Assembly: GCF_002117005.1 (NCBI RefSeq)
Contig: NZ_CP021023.1
Location: forward strand, 496,001-560,000
Reading direction: 5' to 3'
Source of the DNA: Sedimentisphaera salicampi
GTDB taxonomy: Bacteria; Planctomycetota; Phycisphaerae; Sedimentisphaerales; Sedimentisphaeraceae
Length of the DNA: 64,000 nt
Shown: piece after piece, positions 25,423 to 32,976 of the stretch
Position numbering within the stretch: the first letter of the stretch is position 1
Layout: each line of letters opens with the position of its first letter
Made by a program: the position numbers and the translations under genes
The notes under the pieces: generated by a model
What the model was told of the DNA's origin: nothing
Database searches by the model: none
Seen by the model: the letters and a program-made list of their open reading frames with translations, nothing else

Positions 25423-26874
25423 CTAAACAATATAGCTTGAAGAAGCGGTTTCTCCGCCGCGTCCAGTCCAGTTGGTATGGAAAAATTCGCCACGAGGCTT
25501 ATCGATTCTTTCGTATGTGTGAGCTCCGAAGTAATCTCTCTGTGCCTGAAGCATATTTGCGGGCAAGCGTTCGCTGCGGTAGCCGTCGTAAAATGCAAGC
25601 GCGCTGCTTATTGCAGGCACAGCAATACCCTTCTGAACGGCAGTTGTAACCACTCGCCTCCAAGCCTGCTGCCCGTTTTGAACAGCCTCTGCAAAGAAAG
25701 GATCGAGCAGGAGGTTAGAGAGCTCAGGATTCTTTTCGAAGGCCTCTTTTATCTTGCCGAGGAATACCGACCGAATAATGCAGCCGCCCCGCCACATCAA
25801 AGCGATTCCGCCGTAATTGAGATTCCAGCCGTATTCAGCCGCTGCAGCTCGCATAAGCTGATAGCCCTGTGCATAGCTTACAATCTTCGAGGCATAGAGA
25901 GCCTTTCGCAAATCATCAATCATTTTCCGCTTATCACCTTCAAACTGAAGAGAAGGGCCGGAAAGCTGCTTTGAAGCCTCAACGCGTTCAGTCTTGAGCG
26001 CAGAAAGACAACGCGCAAAAACGGCCTCGCCTATCAGAGTAAGCGGCTGACCTACATCAAGGGCAGCTATCGCTGTCCACTTGCCTGTACCTTTCTGGCC
26101 AGCAGTGTCCATGATTAAATCCAAAACATAATCACCGTTTTCATCTTTGTAGCCGAGTATATCACGGGTGATTTCGATGAGATACGAATCCAGCTCGCCT
26201 TCATTCCACTCTGTGAACACATCTTTCATCTCTTCGTTGCTCATTCCAAGGCCGTATTTCATAAGCTGATATGTTTCGCAGATCATCTGCATATCGCCGT
26301 ATTCGATGCCGTTGTGCACCATCTTCACGAAATGGCCTGCCCCGTTTTCACCAACCCATTCGCAGCAGGGCTCGCCCTTATCTGTATGAGCAGAGATCTT
26401 CTGGAATATCGGCTTTACATGCTCCCAAGCCTTGGGGCTTCCGCCGGGCATTATTGAAGGGCCTAAAAGAGCTCCCTCCTCGCCTCCGGAAACGCCTGTA
26501 CCGATATAGAGCTTGCCTTCGCTCTCTACGTATTCAGTTCTGCGGATAGTATCGGGAAAATGGCTGTTGCCCCCGTCTATTATTATGTCTCCGTCGTTTA
26601 GATGCGGGAGAACCTGCTCAATGAAGGCATCTACAGGCTTGCCCGCCTTCACCATAAGCATAATTTTCCTCGGGGATTTCAGCGAGCTGAGCAGCTCCTC
26701 CATGCTTCGGCAGCCGATTATATTTTTTCCCTTGGCTCTGCCGCTCATAAAATTATCAACTTTTGAAACCGTGCGGTTATAACAGGCAACGGTAAACCCT
26801 TTGCTTTCCATATTGAGAATAAGGTTTTCGCCCATCACTGCCAAACCTACCACTGCGATATCTGCTTTTGCCAT
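25423..26874 (-). CDS. gnd: 6-phosphogluconate dehydrogenase (decarboxylating)
   Basis: Oxidises and decarboxylates 6-phosphogluconate to ribulose 5-phosphate, producing NAD(P)H. The 483 residues have the N-terminal Rossmann motif GLAVMGENLILNM, the substrate motif GVSGGEEGA, the catalytic Lys/Asn region HFVKMVHNGIEYGDMQ and the long helical C-terminal domain with DxxGQKGTGKWT. Length and motifs fit the homodimeric NADP type. Its position between the PfkB kinase and uxaC is unusual for a hexuronate operon, where KDPG aldolase would be expected. It implies that the pathway reaches 6-phosphogluconate. It lies 24 bp after the kinase gene. Confidence 0.95.
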   Translation of the reverse strand: MAKADIAVVGLAVMGENLILNMESKGFTVACYNRTVSKVDNFMSGRAKGKNIIGCRSMEELLSSLKSPRKIMLMVKAGKPVDAFIEQVLPHLNDGDIIIDGGNSHFPDTIRRTEYVESEGKLYIGTGVSGGEEGALLGPSIMPGGSPKAWEHVKPIFQKISAHTDKGEPCCEWVGENGAGHFVKMVHNGIEYGDMQMICETYQLMKYGLGMSNEEMKDVFTEWNEGELDSYLIEITRDILGYKDENGDYVLDLIMDTAGQKGTGKWTAIAALDVGQPLTLIGEAVFARCLSALKTERVEASKQLSGPSLQFEGDKRKMIDDLRKALYASKIVSYAQGYQLMRAAAAEYGWNLNYGGIALMWRGGCIIRSVFLGKIKEAFEKNPELSNLLLDPFFAEAVQNGQQAWRRVVTTAVQKGIAVPAISSALAFYDGYRSERLPANMLQAQRDYFGAHTYERIDKPRGEFFHTNWTGRGGETASSSYIV

Positions 26875-26898
26875 ATTGTAATCTCCTATATTATTCTG

Positions 26899-27966
26899 TT
26901 ATCTTTTAACTCTGGCATTACCTTCCCAGATGCTCCATAGCTGGTTTTCATCTGCAGGCTGGGCGTAGTCTGTGAGCATAGTTGCAGCGAGGGCTCCGCT
27001 TGCCCAGCCGAAACGAGCACAGCTTGCTGCATCCCATCCCTGCAGGATTCCGTAAAGCAGGCCGCCAACGAATCCGTCGCCGCCTCCGATACGGTCTAAA
27101 ACCCCGATTTCCCTCGGCCTTATGATTTCCCAGTCGCTGCTGTCTGTAAGAATCGCACCCCATTTATGGTTGTTTGCGGATACCACTTCACGAAGCGTGT
27201 TTCCAAACCACTTTGCGTTCGGGTAAGCCGACTGGATTCTGCCAATCATCTCTTTGAAGTTATCGATTTTTTCCTCAAGCCCTTTTCCGCCGGATTTAGG
27301 GCCTTGAATGCCAAGGCAGAGCTGGAAATCTTCTTCGTTGCCGATGAGTATGTCGCTGTTTGTAGCTATTTCAGCAAAAGCTTCGCTGAGCTCTTTTTCG
27401 CGGCCATACCAGAAGCTTGCCCTGTAGTTAAGGTCGAACGAGATAAGCGAGCCGTTTTTCTTGGCAGCTCGAACAACATCAAGGCAGAACTGGCTGGTTT
27501 TCTCAGATAAGGCAGCAACCAAGCCGGACAGGTGGACGATTTGTGCCCCCTCTTCAGCAAAAATTCTTTCCAAATCGAAATGCTCCTTGCTGAGCTCTCT
27601 GCCAACCTCGCCGGCTCTGTCGTTATGAACCCGAGGCCCGCGTGAACCCCAGCCGCTGCCGGCCATATTTATCTGATGGCGAAAGCCCCATGGCCCGCCC
27701 TGCTCGAATTCCTGGCCTTCATAATCCATCCCGCGGCTTTTGAGATTATCTTTGATGAAACGGGATACAGGGCTGCCCTTCACAAAAGCCGTAAGCACCT
27801 TGGCCGGCATTCCCAAATATGAGGAAACGCTCGCTACATTTGTTTCAGCACTTGTCGCCTGCATCTTAAAGTTTTCGCTGCAGTGGAAGGGTTGAGAGTT
27901 TTCAGGCGTAAGCCGAAGCCCCATACTCGTTGGAACAAGGATTGAATACTTTTTCTTATGATTCAT
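26899..27966 (-). CDS. PfkB-family sugar kinase (KDG kinase-like; possibly gluconate kinase)
   Basis: A 355-residue ribokinase-fold kinase. The N-terminal strand TSMGLRLTP, the central DLNYRASFW and NEEDFQLCLG segments and the anion-hole/catalytic motif GGGDGFVGGL (Asp as base) are present. Overall it is most like the group annotated as 2-dehydro-3-deoxygluconate kinases. Because the operon has a LarA-family protein and gnd but no dehydratase or aldolase, phosphorylation of D-gluconate to 6-phosphogluconate is an attractive alternative. The sequence alone cannot decide. The ATG at 27966 has a GGGGA ribosome binding site. An upstream extension would run into the preceding gene and is rejected. 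Confidence 0.8.
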   Translation of the reverse strand: MNHKKKYSILVPTSMGLRLTPENSQPFHCSENFKMQATSAETNVASVSSYLGMPAKVLTAFVKGSPVSRFIKDNLKSRGMDYEGQEFEQGGPWGFRHQINMAGSGWGSRGPRVHNDRAGEVGRELSKEHFDLERIFAEEGAQIVHLSGLVAALSEKTSQFCLDVVRAAKKNGSLISFDLNYRASFWYGREKELSEAFAEIATNSDILIGNEEDFQLCLGIQGPKSGGKGLEEKIDNFKEMIGRIQSAYPNAKWFGNTLREVVSANNHKWGAILTDSSDWEIIRPREIGVLDRIGGGDGFVGGLLYGILQGWDAASCARFGWASGALAATMLTDYAQPADENQLWSIWEGNARVKR

Positions 27967-27994
27967 TTTTCCCCAATCATCTTCTAAAATTGCC

Positions 27995-29245
27995 TTAACT
28001 CTTCCAGAGCCCGAGCCCTGGATTTGAAATGTAATAAATATCTTCGCCGTCAATATTATTGAACCCGTCATTTAATTCATCAGGGTTGTACTTTTCCATC
28101 ATTTCATCCAAATCGGCATATCTGAAATTCACCGATTCAATCTCCTCTCTCGTTAATCCGCCCGGGCAGTAGGTAATATTGAACCGCCCTTCTGAGGAAC
28201 CGTGAATCAGGTGAGCGGCAGCGCTTAGATTATCGCTCAAATCACTGTTTTTCTTTGTATTCTCAAGAACATCGGGCGTTCCTGTATAGCCGTATTTGCG
28301 AATCAAATGGTCAATCTGTTTATCCTCGCCGAATTCCTTAACACCCGGGGCAAGAATAATCAGCTCGCCTCCATCTGCCATAGCCATACGAGTTCGGTAA
28401 ATAGCCTTGTTTCCAAGCCATGTGCTTTTGTACTCATCTGCCTCTAGCAGGACAACAGCTTTTTTTAAGGGTCTTTCCAACTGGGTTACATTTACCTTCT
28501 CAGACAGCTCAGCTGCCTTATGGAAACATTCTGCATCATCGCCTATAAACAGCCCGCGGGTAATATTCTCGTTTTCGCCGGCTTCAATAACAGTATGAGC
28601 GTAAACAACGGGCAGATGGCGGGCAAAATTCTCGCTCGCATAATTCAGAACGCTTCGAACAGGATTATCCGCCCTTCCCATTATTTGCTCCATCCCGTAA
28701 ACGGCTCCCAGATAATGGCTTTTGTTGATGCCCTCAGCCCCGCCAGTGCCAACGAAGATGTTCTTGTTGTAGTTGGCCATGCCGATAACCTCGTGCGGGA
28801 CGACTTGCCCTATCGAAAGGATAAGATCAAAATCGCCCTCTGAAATGAGCTTATTCACCTGAGCAGGCCAGTCGAAGTTGAGCCTCCCTCCGCTAACCTC
28901 GCTGATGTAGCTCGACGGCACCCTGCCTAGAGCAGTTATATCCTCCCGCCAATTATGCACTCGGAACAAATCAGAGGGTACATCTCCGAACATCCGCTTG
29001 ATTTCCGTCTCTGTCATGGGATTGTGAGTTCCAAGGGCGGGGAGAATATCAGTAAGCTTATCTCCGTAATACTCCCACGCAAAGCGGGTAAGCTCGCCGG
29101 CACGGGAATAGAATCTCGTATTATCCGGCGGGACAACAAGAACCCTTTTGCAGGCTCCAAGCATATCGAGAGCCTCAAATAGAGCTGATCGCAAATCTCG
29201 GCCGGACAGTTTTGCGTTTTCGCTGCCTGAGCTGCAGTAAAGCAT
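27995..29245 (-). CDS. LarA-family nickel-pincer enzyme, candidate mannonate/gluconate 2-epimerase
   Basis: A 416-residue member of the lactate racemase LarA superfamily (DUF2088). Residues matching those that hold the nickel-pincer nucleotide and substrate in L. plantarum LarA are visible: D41-x-T-R44 (PPDNTRF), H74 (ALGTH), H151, K161 and H177. The H-K-H distances of 10 and 16 residues equal those of LarA H174, K184 and H200. Known family members include D-gluconate 2-epimerases, established knowledge recalled without checking. Here the neighbours make D-mannonate and use 6-phosphogluconate, so mannonate-gluconate epimerisation is the best inference. The start at 29245 has a GAGGGG ribosome binding site. 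LarB is encoded at 46867-47643. Confidence 0.8.
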   Translation of the reverse strand: MLYCSSGSENAKLSGRDLRSALFEALDMLGACKRVLVVPPDNTRFYSRAGELTRFAWEYYGDKLTDILPALGTHNPMTETEIKRMFGDVPSDLFRVHNWREDITALGRVPSSYISEVSGGRLNFDWPAQVNKLISEGDFDLILSIGQVVPHEVIGMANYNKNIFVGTGGAEGINKSHYLGAVYGMEQIMGRADNPVRSVLNYASENFARHLPVVYAHTVIEAGENENITRGLFIGDDAECFHKAAELSEKVNVTQLERPLKKAVVLLEADEYKSTWLGNKAIYRTRMAMADGGELIILAPGVKEFGEDKQIDHLIRKYGYTGTPDVLENTKKNSDLSDNLSAAAHLIHGSSEGRFNITYCPGGLTREEIESVNFRYADLDEMMEKYNPDELNDGFNNIDGEDIYYISNPGLGLWKS

Positions 29246-29290
29246 AATCAATTCCCCTCTAAAACGGAAAAAACCGAATATCCACCCTAA

Positions 29291-30109
29291 TTAAACGCCG
29301 CTGAAGGCACTGAATCCCCCGTCGATAGGGATTACAGTTCCCGTTACAAATCTTGAAGCATCGCTCAAAAGCCAGAATACAGTGCCGCTGAGGTATTCAG
29401 GCTTCCCGAATTCACCCATTGGTGTATGGTCTATAATCGTCTTTCCTCTGTTGGTAAGCTCGCCAGTTTTCTCGTCTGTTAGCAGGAAGCGGTTCTGCTC
29501 TGTGAGGAAAAATCCCGGCGCAATGGCATTCACCCTTATATCGGGGGAATAATTATTTGCCATATGAACTGAAAGCCATTTAGTAAAGTTGCTTACGGCG
29601 GCCTTGGCCGCTGCATAGCCGCAGATATTCGTTAGCGGGGTTAGAGCTGCCATACTCGAGACATTGAGTATGCTGCCCTGCTTTTTATCTGCAAAATACT
29701 CTCCGAACACCTGAGAGGGAAGGAAAGTGCCGAAAAAGTTCAAGTCAAACACGAAATGCATCGCATCCTCGGGTATATCAAAAAATCTCATATCTCCCGA
29801 GGCAGTAGCGTCTTTACGGTTCCCTCCTGCGCCGTTAATAAGCCCATCAACACCGCCCATTATCTCTACAGATTTTTCGAGCGTCTGCTGGATTTGTTCT
29901 TTATTAAGAACGTTACATTTAACAGCCGAGGCAGAATTACCCTGCTCATTTATTTCTTCTGCAACCTTCTGTGCCTTTTCTTCATCGTAATCAGCAATGC
30001 AGATTTTAGCCCCGCCAGCGGCCAGATCATTAGCCATCCTGCTGCCTAAAACCCCTGCGCCGCCTGTTATAACATACCTCTTTCCAGTCAGGTCAAACAT
30101 ATTTTTCAT
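29291..30109 (-). CDS. uxuB: SDR-type D-mannonate oxidoreductase (fructuronate reductase)
   Basis: A 272-residue short-chain dehydrogenase with the Rossmann motif TGGAGVLG, INGAGGN, the catalytic Ser-Tyr-Lys set (NVSSMAA, YAAAK) and a C-terminal IPIDGGFSAFSG. It resembles the UxuB/YjmF class that reduces D-fructuronate to D-mannonate with NADH. The operon partner uxaC, which makes fructuronate, supports this. It is the first gene of the catabolic operon, with a GAGGT ribosome binding site, a near-consensus promoter and an operator-like palindrome upstream. The symbol reflects function by context; the protein is not related to the long-chain E. coli UxuB. Confidence 0.8.
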   Translation of the reverse strand: MKNMFDLTGKRYVITGGAGVLGSRMANDLAAGGAKICIADYDEEKAQKVAEEINEQGNSASAVKCNVLNKEQIQQTLEKSVEIMGGVDGLINGAGGNRKDATASGDMRFFDIPEDAMHFVFDLNFFGTFLPSQVFGEYFADKKQGSILNVSSMAALTPLTNICGYAAAKAAVSNFTKWLSVHMANNYSPDIRVNAIAPGFFLTEQNRFLLTDEKTGELTNRGKTIIDHTPMGEFGKPEYLSGTVFWLLSDASRFVTGTVIPIDGGFSAFSGV

Positions 30110-30134
30110 TTAGCTACCTCAATATTTTACTTTT

Positions 30135-30151
30135 AACTCAAGCTCTGAGTT
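30135..30151. promoter_or_regulatory. Operator-like palindrome at the uxuB transcription start
   Basis: AACTCA-N5-TGAGTT, perfect. It starts three bases downstream of the -10 box of the minus-strand promoter, over the expected transcription start. It is the same motif as the one at 30199-30215. Confidence 0.7.
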
Positions 30152-30153
30152 TT

Positions 30154-30181
30154 ATTATAACTAAAAAAATTACAAGTTCAA
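30154..30181 (-). promoter_or_regulatory. Promoter of the hexuronate catabolic operon
   Basis: On the minus strand a -35 TTGAAC (30176-30181), a 16-bp spacer and a -10 TATAAT (30154-30159). Confidence 0.75.
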
Positions 30182-30192
30182 AGAATAATTTC

Positions 30193-30220
30193 TTGAAAAA
30201 CTCATTGACTGAGTTAATAT
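30193..30220 (+). promoter_or_regulatory. Promoter of the ROK regulator and TRAP operon
   Basis: A -35 TTGAAA (30193-30198), a 16-bp spacer and a -10 TAATAT (30215-30220). The ATG at 30227 begins 6 bases after the -10, where transcription should start, so the mRNA is predicted to be leaderless. Confidence 0.65.
30199..30215. promoter_or_regulatory. Operator-like palindrome in the ROK gene promoter
   Basis: AACTCA-N5-TGAGTT, perfect, filling the spacer between the -35 and -10 boxes and touching the first base of the -10. It is probably bound by the ROK protein as autorepressor. Confidence 0.7.
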
Positions 30221-30226
30221 ACTTGT

Positions 30227-31432
30227 ATGAACGTAACTGCAATAGATTCAAAAAACGCAGGCCTTAAGAATGAAAGGCTTGTTCTCAAGCTTTTGCGCAA
30301 CCAAACAACGCTCTCTCAGGCTCAAATCTGCCAGAAAACTGGTCTGGGCAGCTCTACTGTTACTTACATTGTGGGAAGGCTTAGAAACAAAGGGCTGATC
30401 AAAGAAACCCTCGGAGAAAGCACAAAAAGAGGTGCGAGGCCGAAGTGGATCTCAATCAATCCAGACGGCGGTTTTGTTGCAGGGGCAGAAATATCTCCAA
30501 ACCATATCTCAATAGCTTTATACAATTTGGATTCCACTCAAAGAGACAGAGTTAAGCTGCCTTTGGCTTCCGACCGTTCTGCAGAAAATGTTGTAAAGCT
30601 GCTGGAAATCACCATAAAGGGCATTCTCAACAAACATGAATTGAAGATAGACAAGCTTTTCGGTATCGGGCTGGCTCTGAGCGGTTCGATCTCGCCTGAA
30701 GGTGTTGTTAAGCTTTCAGGACCTATGTGCTGGAAAAATGTGCCTTTGAAGGCGATGCTTGCTGAGTATTTCGAATGCCCTGTTTATGTTTACACAACAA
30801 AGGTCCGCCTTCTCGCAGAGCTGGAAGCTTCTCCATCTCTTAACCGAAAGAATATTGTTTACTTCAATGTTGCAGACGGCGTGGGGCTCAATAACATAAT
30901 CGACGGAAATCTCATCAACGGAGCAACAAACCGCTGCGGTGAGATTGGGCATATAGTAATAGATCGAAAGGGCCCTCTTTGCGGCTGCGGGCAGCGTGGC
31001 TGCCTTGAAGCACACATTTCCGGACCGGCGATTGCCGAGAAGATTATGAAAGACCTTGCCTCTGGTATCGAAAGCGGATTTTCGGAGGCTTTGAACGAAG
31101 AAAACGAACCGGAAGACATTGTCAGGGAGTGGAAAAAGCTTATCAGCGAACAGGATCAATACGCCTTATCACTTCGAGATTACGCAGCCGATAAAATTAG
31201 CTGGGCAGCGGCTATGGCAATAAATATGTTCGACCCTGAAGTATTGATACTCGCTGGATACGTTAATGATGCCTGCTCTGACTTTTTTATGCAGTCTATA
31301 TTAAATCGTTTCAAAACAGATGTATATGACGAAACTTCAAGAAATATCAAAATAATACCGGCAAAAGCCGGCCTTGAGGCTCTGATGAAAGGTGCATCGG
31401 AAGCTGTTATAGAAAAACATTTCAGTATATAA
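30227..31432 (+). CDS. ROK-family transcriptional regulator (NagC/XylR type)
   Basis: A 401-residue regulator. The N-terminal winged helix-turn-helix (about residues 20-70: LSQAQICQKTGLGSSTVTYI) is followed by a ROK sugar-sensing domain with the zinc motif GEIGHIVIDRKGPLCGCGQRGC (cysteines near residue 255) and ExHISGPA. Such proteins repress sugar operons and release DNA on binding a sugar or sugar phosphate. It lies divergent to the hexuronate catabolic operon and directly upstream of the TRAP transporter genes, so it probably controls both. The inducer may be a uronate or aldonate. No ribosome binding site is seen before the ATG, consistent with a leaderless message. Confidence 0.88.
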   Translation: MNVTAIDSKNAGLKNERLVLKLLRNQTTLSQAQICQKTGLGSSTVTYIVGRLRNKGLIKETLGESTKRGARPKWISINPDGGFVAGAEISPNHISIALYNLDSTQRDRVKLPLASDRSAENVVKLLEITIKGILNKHELKIDKLFGIGLALSGSISPEGVVKLSGPMCWKNVPLKAMLAEYFECPVYVYTTKVRLLAELEASPSLNRKNIVYFNVADGVGLNNIIDGNLINGATNRCGEIGHIVIDRKGPLCGCGQRGCLEAHISGPAIAEKIMKDLASGIESGFSEALNEENEPEDIVREWKKLISEQDQYALSLRDYAADKISWAAAMAINMFDPEVLILAGYVNDACSDFFMQSILNRFKTDVYDETSRNIKIIPAKAGLEALMKGASEAVIEKHFSI

Positions 31433-31453
31433 TTTTTATTAAGTGGGGTAATC

Positions 31454-32464
31454 GTGAAGAAAGAATCTTCGTTTTTCGTAAGCGGTTTAATTATCGGCCT
31501 TATCGCAGCGACGGCCATATTTTCATTGTTTGTCCGCTCTATGGACGGGAGGTCTGAAAAGACAGTGCTGAAGCTCGGCCATTGTCTCGACACAAACCAT
31601 CCGGTACATAAGGGAATGGTGTTTATGAAAGAGCGTATAGAAGAGCTCTCCGGCGGAGAGGCAACGATCGATATTTATCCCAGCAGTGTGCTCGGGTCTG
31701 AGGTGGAATGTATTGCCCAGCTTCGCAGCGGAGACCTTGCAATGACCAAAACCTCAGCTGCTTCTCTTGAGAATTTCGTTCCTGAGCTGAAGGTATTCGG
31801 CCTTCCCTACCTTTTCAGATCTGAAGAGCATTTCTGGACAGTTCTTAAAAGCGAGCTTGGCAGGAAGCTGCTCGAAAAAGGCAACAATAAAGGTGTGAAG
31901 GGGCTTTGCTACTACGATTCAGGCAGCCGAAATTTCTACACTAAAGACACGCCTATAAAGACACCTGAAGATTTGAAAAATTTGAAGATAAGAGTTATGA
32001 ACAGCGAGATGGCAATGAAAATGGTAAGCTCGCTCGGGGCTTCTCCAACACCAATTGCATGGGGCGAGCTCTATACAGCTCTTGCACAGGGAACAGTTGA
32101 CGGAGCAGAAAACAACCCGCCCAGCTTTACTACAAACAAGCATTACGAGGTTTGTAAGCATTTCTCAAAAGACGCCCATACGCGAATACCAGATGTGCTG
32201 TTGATAAGCACAAAGATATGGAACACCCTCGATAACAGACTGCAGGGATGGCTGGTGCAGGCAGCCGGAGAATCCAGAGAATACCAGAGACAGCTTTGGC
32301 AAGAAGAAACAAAGGAATCGCTTGAAACAGCTAAAGAAAACGGTGTAACTATACATGATGTTGATCAGAGCCTCTTTGCTGAGAAAGTTCAGCCTCTTTA
32401 CGAAGAGATGGAAGATCAGAAAATGAAAAATCTTGTAGAGAAAATTCGAGAGATTAAACCATGA
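31454..32464 (+). CDS. dctP: TRAP transporter substrate-binding protein, uronate type
   Basis: A 336-residue periplasmic binding protein with an N-terminal signal/anchor (about residues 8-28). The conserved Arg that binds the substrate carboxylate is in LKIRVMN (about residue 178), and GTVDGAENNPPSF is typical of DctP proteins that bind sugar acids. It delivers substrate to the DctQM membrane unit using an ion gradient. The start is GTG with a GGGG ribosome binding site, 21 bp after the ROK gene. The neighbouring uxaC/uxuB genes suggest glucuronate or a related hexuronate as ligand. Confidence 0.88.
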   Translation: MKKESSFFVSGLIIGLIAATAIFSLFVRSMDGRSEKTVLKLGHCLDTNHPVHKGMVFMKERIEELSGGEATIDIYPSSVLGSEVECIAQLRSGDLAMTKTSAASLENFVPELKVFGLPYLFRSEEHFWTVLKSELGRKLLEKGNNKGVKGLCYYDSGSRNFYTKDTPIKTPEDLKNLKIRVMNSEMAMKMVSSLGASPTPIAWGELYTALAQGTVDGAENNPPSFTTNKHYEVCKHFSKDAHTRIPDVLLISTKIWNTLDNRLQGWLVQAAGESREYQRQLWQEETKESLETAKENGVTIHDVDQSLFAEKVQPLYEEMEDQKMKNLVEKIREIKP

Positions 32465-32976
32465 AAATAGCGATACTCAAAAAAACAAGATACTGGCTCT
32501 GCCGACTGCTTGAATACGGTCTGATTATTGCGATGGCAGTGCTTGTTCTGGACGTATTGTGGGGCGTATTTACCCGTTTCGTTCTTGGCGGGCAGGCAAA
32601 ATGGACAGAAGAGCTTGCTCGATTTCTGCTTGTCTGGGTTGCCCTTCTTGGCGGAGCCCTTGCATTTGGCGAAAATGCTCATCTCGGGGTTGATTATTTC
32701 GTTGGAAAACTCGCACCTGAGGCGAGGAAGCTGGTTAAAGTTTTCACTCAGTTCATAGTCCTTTTTTTCGCTATAGCTGTATTCATAATCGGCGGTACTC
32801 AGGTAGTTTCTGCGAATATGGACCAGACAACTGCTGCCCTAACTCCAGCTGTAGGCATAACGATGGGGCACGTATATCTTGCCCTACCAATTGCCGGGGC
32901 ATTTATGATCTTGTTTACAGCAGAGCAGCTTGCAGAAACATTTCTTGAAAAAGACCAGCAGAAGGAGGAAAACTAA
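32461..32976 (+). CDS. dctQ: TRAP transporter small permease
   Basis: A 171-residue protein with four membrane segments and the DctQ pattern around the first two (RFVLGGQAKWTEELARFLLVWVALLG). It supports assembly of the large permease and docking of the binding protein. The start overlaps the dctP stop (ATGA). A GGAGG at its 3' end serves as ribosome binding site for dctM. Confidence 0.9.
   Translation: MKIAILKKTRYWLCRLLEYGLIIAMAVLVLDVLWGVFTRFVLGGQAKWTEELARFLLVWVALLGGALAFGENAHLGVDYFVGKLAPEARKLVKVFTQFIVLFFAIAVFIIGGTQVVSANMDQTTAALTPAVGITMGHVYLALPIAGAFMILFTAEQLAETFLEKDQQKEEN

Noticed and set aside
27995-29245. Assignment as a lactate racemase
   Set aside because: There is no lactate dehydrogenase, lactate transporter or lar operon context; all neighbours handle hexuronates and aldonates.
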